In this document: one piece after another, positions 1-8,717 of the stretch | How the letters are laid out: the number at the start of each line of letters is the position of its first letter | How positions within the stretch are numbered: the stretch's first letter is position 1 | From: Sandaracinobacteroides sayramensis | Lineage (GTDB): Bacteria; Pseudomonadota; Alphaproteobacteria; Sphingomonadales; Sphingomonadaceae | Reading direction: 5' to 3' | Assembly: GCF_022014495.1 (NCBI RefSeq) | Contig: NZ_JAKLSQ010000018.1 | Location: 62,001-126,000 of the forward strand | DNA length: 64,000 nucleotides | The notes under the pieces: generated by a model | Seen by the model: only the letters and a program-made list of their open reading frames with translations | Told to the model about the DNA's origin: nothing | Databases searched by the model: none | Program-made: the position numbers and the translations under genes

Positions 1-14
1 TTGTTCGAAGCCAT
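1..14 (-). CDS. Possible first codons of a gene running off the left edge
   Basis: An ATG on the minus strand (positions 14-12) is preceded by a strong purine-rich ribosome site, GGAGGGGCGG, at 24-15. Only four codons (M-A-S-N) lie inside the window, so nothing can be said about the product. The call rests on the ribosome site and on the otherwise empty stretch up to the next gene. It could be chance. Confidence 0.25.
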
Positions 15-117
15 CCGCCCCTCCGCTTCAATAGAGCACAAGGCCTAAGACCCCGGCGAGCGGGTGACAAGCGTGTGTGGCCCGTTTCGGGGCATGGGCG
101 CGATCAGGCGGTTCCGC

Positions 118-828
118 TCACTTCTTCTTCGAAGGCCCGTAGCGGCTTTCCAGAAAGCGCCCTTCGGTTTCCAGCGCCCGGATACGCTCGCGGGCGAGGT
201 CGGTCGTCAGCCGCTCCAGCTCGCTGCCCACCACTTGCAGCCCCTCGCGGAAATGCGCCTGCGCCTCGGCCGTCGCCCGGTGCGTCGCCGGCACTTCGGC
301 ATAGCTTTTCACCAGCCGCGGCAGATGGTCCGATAGCAGGCGGCGGGCGTCGTCGGCCTCCGCCGTCGCCGGGTCGAGCTGCTTCAGCTCGGGGGCGAGG
401 CGATTGAGCTGCATCATCACCATGTCCACCTCGCGCGCGGCGGGCGCGGGCAGGGCCGGGCGCTGGGCTTCCAGCCAGGTCTCGATCTTGGCGGGCAGGG
501 TTGCGAGCGGCGCTTCGGGCAGCTTTTCCAGCCTGGGGGCCTTCGGCGCCGGCCAGGAGGCGAACAGCACCATCACCCCCAGCACCGCCACCAGCGTCAG
601 CATCAGCCCGACGAAGCCCAGCGGCGCCACCAGATTGCCATAGAGGAAGGCGCCAAGCACCACCGCGAACACGCCGAAGATCATGTTCCTGAGGCGGCGC
701 CCCACGGAGCGGGCCGACCGCTCCAGCCGGCGCGCCTGCGCCGCCATATGGTCGGGCGACTTCACCGTGCGCGCCAGCCAGGCGTCGTAGCGCGCCAGCG
801 CGTCGCGCGTTTCCGGCAGCATGGCCAT
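118..828 (-). CDS. XpaC-like membrane protein paired with TelA
   Basis: About 236 residues. A basic, helical N-terminal part is followed by two adjacent hydrophobic helices (roughly residues 48-92, starting IFGVFAVVLGAF), then a soluble, charged, helical C-terminal half ending in SKKK. This layout resembles the XpaC family (annotated as '5-bromo-4-chloroindolyl phosphate hydrolysis' proteins), which commonly sits beside telA. The real function of XpaC proteins is not established. The gene lies directly behind telA with almost no gap, so the two are surely co-transcribed. The start is an ATG at 828; a GTG one codon upstream is equally possible. The family call is an inference from layout and neighbour; the membrane topology is visible. 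Confidence 0.6.
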   Translation of the reverse strand: MAMLPETRDALARYDAWLARTVKSPDHMAAQARRLERSARSVGRRLRNMIFGVFAVVLGAFLYGNLVAPLGFVGLMLTLVAVLGVMVLFASWPAPKAPRLEKLPEAPLATLPAKIETWLEAQRPALPAPAAREVDMVMMQLNRLAPELKQLDPATAEADDARRLLSDHLPRLVKSYAEVPATHRATAEAQAHFREGLQVVGSELERLTTDLARERIRALETEGRFLESRYGPSKKK

Positions 829-832
829 CACG

Positions 833-2029
833 TCAGGACCCGACCGGCGAAAGCGGCGGCAGCGCCGCCTGGGGCCCGCGCCCTTCGATCTGCGCCATGC
901 CTTCGGCCCGGGCGATATAGCCCTTGGATTTCTCCACTTCCTCGCTCAGCACATTCACCGTGGACTTCATCGATTCCAGCGCCTGCGCCTTGAACTGGTC
1001 GATCGAATCCATCGTCTGGTAGATGTTCTGGAAGGCCGATTTCAGCGTCTCGATGGGAATGGTGGAACTGGCCGCCTGCTTGTGGATCTCGCCCGTCTGG
1101 GTGCGCAGCATCACCCCGGTCGCCTCGATCACATTGGCCGTCGTGGTGTTGAGGGCGGTGATCTGGTCCAGCACCAGCTTCTGCCCGGTCAGCGCCTGCG
1201 CCACCGTCACCGCCGTGCGCAGCGCGGACACGGTGGTGGTGGACGCCCGGTCCACGCCCTTCAGCAGCTCGACATTGTTCTTCTTCACAAGGTCCAGCGC
1301 CAGATAGCCCTGCACCGACACCGCCATCTGCGTCAGCAGATCTGTGGTGCGCTGGCGGGTGTAGAACAGCGCCGTCTCGCGGATGGCCTTGGCCTTCATC
1401 GGGTCGGCGGTATCGAGCTCGATGGCGGCGGCTTCCAGCTTGCCGTCCAGCAGCTTCGACATGTGGATCATCTGCTCCAGCTTGCCCATCGATTCCCACA
1501 GCGCCTTGCGCTCGGTGTCGATCGCCGCATTGTCGCGCAGCAGTTCGTCCTTGCCGTTCGACAGGCTCTTCAGGATCGTCGAGATATGCCCCTGGGCGGA
1601 CTTGTAGCTGTCGAAATAGTCGCGCGCCTTGTCGCCCCAGGGGATCACCCCGAAGATCTTCTTGCGCGTGGTCAGGCTGCCGCGCTTCGACGGGTCCAGG
1701 TCCTCCACCGTGCGGCGAAGCTGGCTGAGGTCAGCGCCGATTCCATTTTCCTTCTCCATCGCCCGCACGGGCCGGTCGAGGAAGCGGTTGGACTGGCCGG
1801 CGGCCTCGGCGATCTGCTGCTGGCCGAGATTGGCGAGGCGATCCACCTGCTTGCCGAATTCCGGGCTGTTGGCATCCTGCGCGACGAGGGCGGCGATGAA
1901 GCCGTCCACCCGCGTCTCCAGTTCGCTCTTCACACCTTCGGACAGGGGAACAAGACCAGCCGCCGCTTCCGGCGCCACCGCCGCCACCGGCTCGGGCGCG
2001 TCCAGCTTCAACTTCGTTTCTGTTGCCAT
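833..2029 (-). CDS. telA: TelA/KlaA family toxic-anion resistance protein
   Basis: A 398-residue soluble, almost entirely helical protein typical of the TelA family. Family members are linked to tellurite and other toxic-anion tolerance and to cell-envelope stress; the mechanism is unknown. Recognisable family blocks are the GVIPWGDKARDYF region (near residue 130), the long coiled-coil middle, and the TTTVSALRTAVTVAQAL block. The longer reading frame can be extended 19 codons upstream, but those codons look non-coding. ATG at 2029 (MATETKLK) is preceded by a GAGAAAG box and gives the normal family length. It is transcribed with the xpaC-like gene behind it and is divergent from the hydrolase at 2152, so 2030-2151 holds both promoters. 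Confidence 0.85.
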   Translation of the reverse strand: MATETKLKLDAPEPVAAVAPEAAAGLVPLSEGVKSELETRVDGFIAALVAQDANSPEFGKQVDRLANLGQQQIAEAAGQSNRFLDRPVRAMEKENGIGADLSQLRRTVEDLDPSKRGSLTTRKKIFGVIPWGDKARDYFDSYKSAQGHISTILKSLSNGKDELLRDNAAIDTERKALWESMGKLEQMIHMSKLLDGKLEAAAIELDTADPMKAKAIRETALFYTRQRTTDLLTQMAVSVQGYLALDLVKKNNVELLKGVDRASTTTVSALRTAVTVAQALTGQKLVLDQITALNTTTANVIEATGVMLRTQTGEIHKQAASSTIPIETLKSAFQNIYQTMDSIDQFKAQALESMKSTVNVLSEEVEKSKGYIARAEGMAQIEGRGPQAALPPLSPVGS

Positions 2030-2151
2030 CTCAGCTTTCTCGTCAGCAGGAGGGGTCTCTCTCGCCCACAAGAATGGCCCCGGCACCGCCGCTTCGCAAG
2101 GGCAAGCCAGCGGGCTTGCGTGCGCCCACGCGCGCGGGCATGCATTTTTTC

Positions 2152-2907
2152 ATGGCTGAGACACGCGACTTCGCCGGATTCGACGGCACCCGGCTTGCCT
2201 GCACCGAGATGGGCGAAGGCCCGGCCATGCTTCTGCTGCACGGGCTGTTCTCCAGCGCCCGGACCAACTGGGTCCGCTATGGCACGGCGAAGCGGCTGGC
2301 CGACGCCGGCTACCGCCTGATCCTGCCGGATTTTCGCGGCCATGGCGGCAGCGACACCCCGGCGGACCCCGAAGCCTGGCCGGCCGACGTGCTGGCGCAG
2401 GACATCGAGGCGCTGATCGCCCAACTGAACCTCGGCACCGATTTCGTGCTGGGCGGCTATTCGCTGGGCGCCCGCACCTCGCTCCGGCTGCTGGCGCGGG
2501 GGCTTCGCCCGCGCGCCCTCATGCTGGGCGGCATGGGGCTGGCCGGAATTACCGGCGGCTCCGAACGCGGGCAATGGTTCATCCGCATGATCGAGGGGCG
2601 CGGCACCTGGGCGCGCGGCACCGCGGAATTCACCGCCGAGGCCTTCATGAAGGCCAGCATCGAAAACCCCGACGCGATCGTCCACCTGCTGCAAGGCCAG
2701 CAGAGCACGGCGGAGGCGACCCTCGCCGGGCTCGCCCTGCCGACGCTGGTCGTCTGCGGCGCGGACGACCGGGACAATGGCTCGGCCCCCGATCTCGCCG
2801 CCCGCATTCCCGGCGCCCGCTACGTGGAGATTCCCGGCAACCATATGTCGGCCGTGACCCGCCCGGAGCTGGGCGAAGCGATGCTGGCTTTTCTTCAGGA
2901 TTTATAA
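2152..2907 (+). CDS. Alpha/beta-fold hydrolase
   Basis: A 251-residue cytoplasmic alpha/beta hydrolase. The oxyanion region reads LLLHGLFSS, the nucleophile elbow is GYSLG, the acid is probably the first Asp of CGADDRD, and the histidine is in GNHMS near the C-terminus. The DFRGHGGSD strand-loop is typical of esterase, haloalkane dehalogenase and epoxide hydrolase relatives, so the substrate cannot be named. There is no signal peptide. ATG 2152 (MAETRDF) fits the family start; ATG 2140 in the same frame is an alternative and neither has a good ribosome site. The divergent neighbour is telA, and the lipoprotein gene follows after 35 bases, possibly in the same transcript. Confidence 0.8.
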   Translation: MAETRDFAGFDGTRLACTEMGEGPAMLLLHGLFSSARTNWVRYGTAKRLADAGYRLILPDFRGHGGSDTPADPEAWPADVLAQDIEALIAQLNLGTDFVLGGYSLGARTSLRLLARGLRPRALMLGGMGLAGITGGSERGQWFIRMIEGRGTWARGTAEFTAEAFMKASIENPDAIVHLLQGQQSTAEATLAGLALPTLVVCGADDRDNGSAPDLAARIPGARYVEIPGNHMSAVTRPELGEAMLAFLQDL

Positions 2908-2942
2908 GGCGCGGAAAGACAGGCCGCACCAGGAGGGGGCAT

Positions 2943-4487
2943 ATGCGGAACGGAAAAGGCATCAAGGCTGGCCTGATCGCGGTTCTGGCGCTGCTGGCCG
3001 CCTGCAACCGCGGCGATCCCGGGGCTCCACCGCGCGTGGAGGAAAGCGCCGAAGTGCCGGTCGTCACCTCGCGGGTGGTGGTGCCGGTGAAGGCCAGCCT
3101 CTCCGATCTGGAAGCCGAGCTGAACCGGGAAATCCCGGCGACGCTCTATTCCATCGACCAGCAGGAAAAAGTCTGCGTTCCGCCGGCCCGCATCACCGTC
3201 TGCCTGAAGCATGAACGCCCCTGCAAGGGGGAGGAATGCCGCGACGTGCCCTGCAAGGTGGGGCGGAAGAATGCCGCGATCACCCCTTCGATGAGCTGCC
3301 GCATCGTCGGCACCGTCACCCGCGGGCCGATCCGGCTTTCCGGCAACGGCGACATGATCCATCTGCGCATGCCGGTGTCCGGCCATGTCGAGGCGCGCGA
3401 CGTGGGCCGCGTCCTTTCGGAAAGCGCCGATGCCGATGCCGAGGTGCGGGCGAACATCCGGCTGGGCATGACGCCCGACTGGCAGCCGACCGCGAAGGTG
3501 ACGATCGATTATGACTGGACGAAGAAGCCCGGAATCGAGCTGCTGGGCAGGCGCTTCACCTTCGCCGGACGCGCCGACCCGGAATTGCACAAGGTCATCG
3601 AGCGGCTGGAGGCCTCCATCCCCGGCCACTTGCGCAAGCTGCAGCCGCGCGCGCAACTGGAACAGGCCTGGGCCAAAGGCTTCACCTCGCTGGAGCTGAA
3701 TGCGAAGAACCCGCCCGTCTGGATGCGGCTGACGCCCAAACAGTTGAGCTATGGCGGCTATCATGTGAACGCCCGCGATCTCGTGCTGCGGCTGGAACTG
3801 GAATCCGGCGTCGAGACGTTCGTCGGCAACCGGCCGCCCGACCCGATCGCCACCCCGCTTCCGCCTTCAGGCCGGATCGACGGGCCGACCGGATTCCGCG
3901 TGATAGCCCCCGTCATCGCCGATTACGCCCAGCTGGAGCCGGTGCTGGAAAAGGCGCTGACCAGGCTGGCGGCGAAGCCGATCCCGGTGCCGGCCATCGG
4001 CGACGTGAAGGCCGGATTCGGCCCGCCCACCATCTACGCCACCGAAGGCGGGCGGCTGGCGATCGGCCTGCCGATCGAGGCGCAAAGCGCGAAGTTCGGC
4101 GTGCCCACCAAGGGCAAGGTGTGGCTGACGGGCGTGCCTTGGAACGAGCCAAGCTCCCCCGTCGTAAAGGTGCGGGATCTGCAGGTGGCCGGCAGCGCCG
4201 ACCGGATGGCGGGCAATCTGGTGCTGGCCGTCGCCCAGTCGCCGGCCGTGATCGCGGAAATCGAAACCGCCCTCACGCAGAATTTCGCCAACGACCTCAA
4301 CAAGCTCAAAGGCAAGATCGACAAGGCGCTGACCGCCAAGCGGCTGGGCGATTTCGTGATGGACGTCGAGATGACCGGGCTCAGCTACGGCGTGGTGAAG
4401 CCGCTGGGGCAAGGCGCCTACCTGCCGGTCGAAGTGACGGGGCACGGCGCATTGCGGTGGCAGCCGGAAATCAAGGAGAAGAAATAG
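2943..4487 (+). CDS. DUF4403 family lipoprotein
   Basis: 514 residues starting with a short basic N-terminus, a hydrophobic stretch and a lipobox LLAAC, with the lipidated Cys at residue 21, so the mature protein should be membrane-anchored in the periplasm. The body matches the DUF4403 layout: an N-terminal VPVKASLSDLEAELNREIP segment, long beta-rich halves, and repeated paired segments (residues ~200-260 and ~450-500). These are lipid-transfer-like modules by inference only. Six cysteines cluster near residues 77-120 (KVCVPP, TVCLKHERPC, CRDVPC), suggesting disulfides. A strong AGGAGGGGG ribosome site lies just before ATG 2943. Function is unknown. A half-copy of the intergenic repeat begins 8 bases after its stop. 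Confidence 0.75.
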   Translation: MRNGKGIKAGLIAVLALLAACNRGDPGAPPRVEESAEVPVVTSRVVVPVKASLSDLEAELNREIPATLYSIDQQEKVCVPPARITVCLKHERPCKGEECRDVPCKVGRKNAAITPSMSCRIVGTVTRGPIRLSGNGDMIHLRMPVSGHVEARDVGRVLSESADADAEVRANIRLGMTPDWQPTAKVTIDYDWTKKPGIELLGRRFTFAGRADPELHKVIERLEASIPGHLRKLQPRAQLEQAWAKGFTSLELNAKNPPVWMRLTPKQLSYGGYHVNARDLVLRLELESGVETFVGNRPPDPIATPLPPSGRIDGPTGFRVIAPVIADYAQLEPVLEKALTRLAAKPIPVPAIGDVKAGFGPPTIYATEGGRLAIGLPIEAQSAKFGVPTKGKVWLTGVPWNEPSSPVVKVRDLQVAGSADRMAGNLVLAVAQSPAVIAEIETALTQNFANDLNKLKGKIDKALTAKRLGDFVMDVEMTGLSYGVVKPLGQGAYLPVEVTGHGALRWQPEIKEKK

Positions 4488-4494
4488 GGTTTTC

Positions 4495-4734
4495 GCCTCC
4501 GGCGGCCAGGGCTTTGCCCCCCCCCGTCGCCGGATGGCCGACACTGAGATGTCCGAAGGGGCTTTGCCCCTTCACCCCAGCAGGGAAATGATTTCCCTGC
4601 ACCCTCTTTTGGTTTGCGTGAGTGGATTGCACCCGGCCTTGTGCGCGTGATGCCGGGTGACTGCCTGCGGCGCTAGGGAGTGCACGACAAGTCCGCTCCC
4701 CACTCCGTCACCCCGGGTCAAGCCCGGGGTGACG
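4495..4734 (+). repeat. Half-copy of the composite palindromic intergenic repeat
   Basis: Fills the gap between two convergent genes. It starts with the A module (GCCTCCGGCGGCCAGGGC, then the hairpins AAGGGGCTTTGCCCCTT and CAGGGAAATGATTTCCCTG), continues with the short TGCCTGCGGCGC link and ends with a solo palindrome at 4706-4734 (CGTCACCCCGGG, 5-base loop, CCCGGGGTGACG). The same modules occur at 6910-7366 and 14829-15286. The serial hairpins probably also end transcription of both flanking genes. Confidence 0.8.
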
Positions 4735-4755
4735 GGATAGGGAAGAGCCGCCCGC

Positions 4756-5625
4756 CTACAGGAAGCGCTTGAACCATTGCGTCGCATCGGCCCAGGCCGC
4801 CTTGGCGGAAGCCTCGTGGAAGCTCGGCCGGTAATCGGCCAGGAAGCCATGGTCGGCGCCGGGAAAGACGCGGATATGGCTCTTCGAGCCGGCCGCCTTC
4901 AGCGCCGCGTTCATCTTCTCCACGTCCGCCAGCGGAATGCCCTTGTCCAGCTCGCCATAGAGGCCGAGCACCGGCGCCTTCAGATCCGCCACCACGTCGA
5001 TCGGATGCTTCGGCTGCAGTTCGTTCGGCTGGCCCAGCAGCCGGCCATACCAGGCGACCCCCGCCTTCAGCCCCGGATTGTGCGCGGCGTAAAGCCAGGT
5101 GATCCGCCCGCCCCAGCAGAAACCCGTCACCCCCAGCCGCTTCGCATCGCCGCCATCCTTGCCGGCGAAGGCCGCCGCCGCATCCAGATCGGCCATCACC
5201 TGCGCGTCCGGCACCTGCGAGACGATGGTCTTGACCAGCGTCTGCACGTCCGGCGCGGTCGTCGGGTCGCCCTGCCGCTGGTACATGTCGGGCGCGATGG
5301 CGTAATAGCCCAAGGCAGCGAAGCGGCGCGTCACGTCGCGAATCCATTCGTGCAGGCCGAAAATCTCCTGCACCACCAGGATCACCGGCGGGTTCTTCAC
5401 CCCCTTCGGCTTCGCGCGATAGGCGTTCATCTGAAATCCGCCCGCGGCCGGGAAGCGGATCATCCCCTCCTCCAGCCCCTCCGCCGGCGTGCGGGTCGCC
5501 GCCGCGCTGACCGGCTGCGCCGCCAGCGCATAGCCGAACGCCGCCGCGCCGCCGCCCAGCGCCGCGCGCCGGCTGACGCCCGACATGCGGACCCAATTCT
5601 CGGTTTCGGGCAGGCGGTCGGTCAT
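4756..5625 (-). CDS. Dienelactone hydrolase family protein with twin-arginine signal
   Basis: 289 residues. The N-terminus carries SRRAAL followed by a hydrophobic Ala/Gly stretch and AQPVSAAA, a Tat-type signal, so the enzyme should be exported folded. The mature part is a dienelactone hydrolase fold: VVQEIFGL carries the conserved Glu, GFCWGG the Cys nucleophile, GELDKGIP the Asp, and GADHGF the His. This Cys-Asp-His triad hydrolyses cyclic or activated esters; the true substrate is unknown. ATG 5625 (MTDRLPE) is preceded by GTGAAAGGAAAG. It is divergent from the epimerase-like gene at 5679 and convergent with the DUF4403 lipoprotein. A periplasmic dienelactone hydrolase is a little unusual, since catabolic ones are cytoplasmic. 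Confidence 0.8.
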   Translation of the reverse strand: MTDRLPETENWVRMSGVSRRAALGGGAAAFGYALAAQPVSAAATRTPAEGLEEGMIRFPAAGGFQMNAYRAKPKGVKNPPVILVVQEIFGLHEWIRDVTRRFAALGYYAIAPDMYQRQGDPTTAPDVQTLVKTIVSQVPDAQVMADLDAAAAFAGKDGGDAKRLGVTGFCWGGRITWLYAAHNPGLKAGVAWYGRLLGQPNELQPKHPIDVVADLKAPVLGLYGELDKGIPLADVEKMNAALKAAGSKSHIRVFPGADHGFLADYRPSFHEASAKAAWADATQWFKRFL

Positions 5626-5678
5626 ATCGGCTTTCCTTTCACTTGGCGCCACAGGCCGTCGGGCGTTAGGAGCATAGC

Positions 5679-6488
5679 ATGCTGCTCATCCTCGGACAGG
5701 GTTATTCCGGAACCTTCATCGCCAACGCCGCCCGGGCCGCCGGCCTTTCCGTCACCGGCGTGACGCGCAGCGGCGGGCCGGGCCTGATCCGCTTCGACAG
5801 CCCCGACCTGCCGGACCGCATCGCCGCCGCCACGCACATCCTCTCCTCCGTCCCGCCGGAATCGGAAACCGCGGACGGCGACGACCCGGTTCTCGCCCGC
5901 TTCGGCGGGCAATTGCGCGCCCATGAAGGCTGGCTCGGCTATCTCTCCTCGACCGGCGTTTACGGAGACGCCGGCGGCGCCTGGGTCGACGAAAGCGCCC
6001 CCGTCGGCCACGGCCGGCGAACCGCCCGCACCGCCGCCGACCTGCGCTGGCAGGAACTGGGCGCGGCGGTGCTGCGCCTGCCCGGCATCTACGGCCCCGG
6101 CCGTTCCGCGCTGGAGCAGGTGCGCGCCGGCACCGCCAAGCGCGTGCTCCGCCCCGGCCACCGCTTCAGCCGCGTGCATGTGGAAGACATAGCCGGCGCC
6201 ACACTGGCCGCCATCGCCGCCGACTGGCGCGGCCCGCTGAACATCGCCGACACGCACCCGGAAGAACCCGCCCGCATCACCGAATACGCCTGCGCCCTGC
6301 TCGGCGCCCCACCACCGCCGCTTCTGGCGCTGGACGACGCGGCGCTGTCCCCCATGGCGCGCCGCTTCTGGACGGAGCGCCGCCTCGTCTCCGGCGAGAA
6401 GCTGCGCCGCGCGCTCGGCTACCGGCTGCGGCACCCGGACTACAAGGCCGGCCTGACGGCCATCCACGAAAGGACGATCGCCCGATGA
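5679..6488 (+). CDS. NAD(P)-dependent epimerase/dehydratase-like protein (extended/atypical SDR)
   Basis: 269 residues beginning with the Rossmann nucleotide-binding segment LLILGQGYSG. It has the strand-end LGYLSSTGVYGD, with the Ser-Thr and Tyr positions of extended short-chain dehydrogenases, LRLPGIYGPGRS typical of epimerase-like SDRs, and a FSRVHVEDIA segment. The usual YxxxK is not intact, since Tyr is followed by Gly-Asp and no obvious Lys, as in the atypical SDR branch that includes E. coli YeeZ. It may therefore bind the nucleotide without classic catalysis. Its last codon overlaps the ATG of the EVE-domain gene by four bases, so they form an operon. Confidence 0.7.
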   Translation: MLLILGQGYSGTFIANAARAAGLSVTGVTRSGGPGLIRFDSPDLPDRIAAATHILSSVPPESETADGDDPVLARFGGQLRAHEGWLGYLSSTGVYGDAGGAWVDESAPVGHGRRTARTAADLRWQELGAAVLRLPGIYGPGRSALEQVRAGTAKRVLRPGHRFSRVHVEDIAGATLAAIAADWRGPLNIADTHPEEPARITEYACALLGAPPPPLLALDDAALSPMARRFWTERRLVSGEKLRRALGYRLRHPDYKAGLTAIHERTIAR

Positions 6489-6895
6489 ACCGCTGGCTGC
6501 TGAAATCCGAACCCGACGTCTACAGTTGGGCGCAACTGGTCGCCGAAGGCGAAACCGTCTGGAACGGCGTGCGCAACAACGCGGCCCGCCTGAACCTCCG
6601 CGCCATGAAAGTGGGCGACGAAGCCTTCTTCTACCACTCCAACATCGGCAAGGAGGTGGTGGGCATCTGCCGCATCAGCCGCGAAGCCTACCCCGACCCC
6701 ACCGACGAAAGCGGCAAATGGGTGGCGGTTTCCGTCCAGCCCGTGCGCAAGCTGCCGCAGCCGGTGACGCTGGCGGCCATGAAAGCCGAACCGGCGCTGG
6801 CCGACTTCCAGCTGATCCGCCAGTCGCGGCTGTCCGTCGTGCCGGTGCGCGATGCGGAATGGGAGCTGGTGTTGCGGATGGCGGGGTCGGTCTGA
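6485..6895 (+). CDS. EVE domain-containing protein
   Basis: A 136-residue single-domain EVE/PUA-fold protein. The hallmarks are MNRWLLKSEPDVYSW at the start, WNGVRNNAARLNLR, the GDEAFFYHSN segment and the C-terminal LIRQSRLSVVPV. EVE domains bind modified bases in DNA or RNA through an aromatic cage; in bacteria some are stand-alone and some are fused to restriction or toxin proteins. This one is a stand-alone chromosomal copy of normal length, translationally coupled (ATGA) to the SDR gene upstream. Its natural ligand is unknown. A full composite repeat element begins 15 bases after its stop. Confidence 0.85.
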   Translation: MNRWLLKSEPDVYSWAQLVAEGETVWNGVRNNAARLNLRAMKVGDEAFFYHSNIGKEVVGICRISREAYPDPTDESGKWVAVSVQPVRKLPQPVTLAAMKAEPALADFQLIRQSRLSVVPVRDAEWELVLRMAGSV

Positions 6896-6909
6896 GGTTT
6901 TTTGTTTTT

Positions 6910-7366
6910 GCCTCCGGCGGCCAGGGCTTTGCCCCCCCGTCGCCGGATGGCGACACTAAGATGTCCGAAGGGGCTTTGCCCCTTCACCCCAGCAGGGAAA
7001 TGATTTCCCTGCACCCTCTTTTGGTTTGCCTGGGTGGATCGATTGCGGCGCTGTGCCGATGAAGGGATCGATTGCCTGCGGCGCTTTGGAACTGCTGCAT
7101 TCGTCACCCCGGGCTTGACCCGGGGTCCAGCTGTTTTTGCCCGCCATTCGGGCATGATCGGCGAACCTTAGCGCGCGCGGAAGCTGGACCCCGGGTCAAG
7201 CCCGGGGTGACGGTGGAGATGGCGGTTGAAACTCCATAGAGTCCGCGCCGCAGGCAATGAATCCTGCCCCCAGCCCGACCTCGCCGCCTTTAACCGAGAA
7301 TCGGGGGTGCAGGGGCGTCACGCCCCTGCTGGGTCCAGGGCAAAGCCCTGGCCGCCGGAGGCAAAA
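6910..7366. repeat. Nested composite palindromic intergenic element, copy 1
   Basis: Occupies nearly the whole gap between the convergent EVE gene and rlmN. Order: A module, second flavour (6910-7022, hairpins AAGGGGCTTTGCCCCTT and CAGGGAAATGATTTCCCTG); the link CTGCGGCGC (~7077); the B core with 31-bp inverted ends (7102-7212); the inverted link GCCGCAGGCA (~7247); and the A module, first flavour, inverted (7301-7366, hairpins CCAGGGCTTTGCCCTGG and CAGGGGCGTGACGCCCCTG). The copy at 14829-15286 has the same parts in the opposite orientation. No coding capacity. Confidence 0.85.
7102..7212. repeat. 111-bp MITE-like core with perfect 31-bp inverted ends, copy 1
   Basis: The left arm 7102-7132 begins CGTCACCCCGGGCTTGACCC and its exact reverse complement forms the right arm 7182-7212. 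The spacer (GTTTTTGCCCGCCATTCGGG and onward) is shared with the copy at 14982-15091. A solo arm-like palindrome occurs at 4706-4734. This is the shape of a small non-autonomous palindromic element; no target-site duplication is obvious. Confidence 0.8.
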
Positions 7367-7370
7367 CCCC

Positions 7371-8567
7371 TTACCAGGCCGCTTCCTTCTCCGCCGCCCG
7401 CCGGTCCAGCTCCGCGCGGCTTATCTTTTCGGACGAGCTTTTGAGCTGCCCGCAGGCGGCCATGATGTCCCGGCCGCGCGGGCGGCGGATGGGGGCGGAG
7501 ATGCCGCCCTGGTAGACGATGTCGGAGAAGCGCTGGACCTGCCGCTCGTCCGAGGTTTCGAAGGGGGCGCCGGGCCAGGGGTTCCAGGGGATCAGGTTCA
7601 CCTTGGCGGGCAGGCGGTATTTCTTGATGAGGCGGACGAGTTCGTGCGCGTCCTCGTCGCGGTCGTTCTTGTCCTTCAGCATCACATATTCGAAGGTGAT
7701 GCGCCGGGCGTTGTTGGCGCCGGGATAGTCGGCGCAGGCCTGCAGCAGTTCCTCGATGCCATATTTCCGGTTGAGCGGCACGATCTCGTCGCGGACGTCC
7801 TTGGTGACGGCGTGCAGCGAGACGGCGAGGTTCACGCCGATCTCTTCCCCGGCGCGCGCCATCATCGGCACGACGCCCGAGGTGGACAGGGTGATGCGCC
7901 GCTTGGAAAGGGCGAGGCCGTCGCCGTCCATCACGATCTTCAGCGCGTCGCGGACATGCTCGAAATTGTAGAGCGGCTCACCCATGCCCATCATCACGAT
8001 GTTGGTCAGCAGCCGGCCATCGGGCTGGGAGGGCCATTCACCCAGGCTGTCGCGCGCCAGCATCACCTGCCCGACGATTTCCGATGGGGTCAGGTTCCGC
8101 ACCAGCTTCATCGTGCCGGTGAAGCAGAATCGGCAGTTGAGCGTGCAGCCCACCTGCGAGGAGACGCAGAGCGTGCCCCGGTCGGCGTCGGGGATGAACA
8201 CCATTTCATATTCCTCGCCGGCGGAACGCAGCAGCCATTTGCGCGTGCCGTCCGTCGAGACATGCGCTTCCACCACTTCCGGGCGGCCGACGACGAAATG
8301 GTGCGCCAGCCCTTCGCGCAGCGGCTTCGACAGGTCGGACATATGGGCGAAGTCGGTGGCGCCGCGGTTGTAGATCCAGCCCCAGATCTGCTTGGCGCGC
8401 ATCTTTGCCTGCTTCGGCTCGGCGAGGCCGGCTTCCAGCAGCAGGTCGGCAATGGCGGCGCGCGGCAGGCCGACGAGGTCGGTCAGGCCGTCGGCGCGCG
8501 CGGGCGTGTCGCGGGGCACGGGAACCGCTTCCGCGGCGCCCGGAATGGACATCAGTTCGGTGGGCAT
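7371..8567 (-). CDS. rlmN: Dual-specificity 23S rRNA (A2503)/tRNA (A37) C2-methyltransferase RlmN
   Basis: 398 residues. The radical-SAM cluster motif CxxxCxxC is present as CTLNCRFC near residue 150, followed by FTGTMKL, the SAM-binding [12 protein letters not shown], and the conserved substrate Cys in AACGQL close to the end. RlmN methylates 23S rRNA A2503 and A37 of some tRNAs through a methyl-Cys intermediate. The frame stays open upstream to 8645, but the extra 26 codons look non-coding. ATG 8567 ([10 protein letters not shown]) and ATG 8552 (MSIPG) are the realistic starts; neither has a strong ribosome site. The 3' end abuts the composite repeat element. Confidence 0.95.
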   Translation of the reverse strand: MPTELMSIPGAAEAVPVPRDTPARADGLTDLVGLPRAAIADLLLEAGLAEPKQAKMRAKQIWGWIYNRGATDFAHMSDLSKPLREGLAHHFVVGRPEVVEAHVSTDGTRKWLLRSAGEEYEMVFIPDADRGTLCVSSQVGCTLNCRFCFTGTMKLVRNLTPSEIVGQVMLARDSLGEWPSQPDGRLLTNIVMMGMGEPLYNFEHVRDALKIVMDGDGLALSKRRITLSTSGVVPMMARAGEEIGVNLAVSLHAVTKDVRDEIVPLNRKYGIEELLQACADYPGANNARRITFEYVMLKDKNDRDEDAHELVRLIKKYRLPAKVNLIPWNPWPGAPFETSDERQVQRFSDIVYQGGISAPIRRPRGRDIMAACGQLKSSSEKISRAELDRRAAEKEAAW

Positions 8568-8717
8568 GGCCGGCCCATAGCCGAAATCGTGGGAAATCGC
8601 CAGTTGGCGCGCAGCTTCCGCGTGTAACAGTCGTTCACTCGCCATCGGGGCGATCGCCGGATAAAGCCCCGCTCGCCGCCGTCAGGGTCGGGGCGGCAAA
8701 ACAGAGGTTCGGTTCGG

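Noticed and set aside
821-2320. Long plus-strand open frame (499 codons) opposite telA
   Set aside because: Arg/His-rich shadow of the telA coding strand, typical of GC-rich DNA; telA shows clear family motifs.
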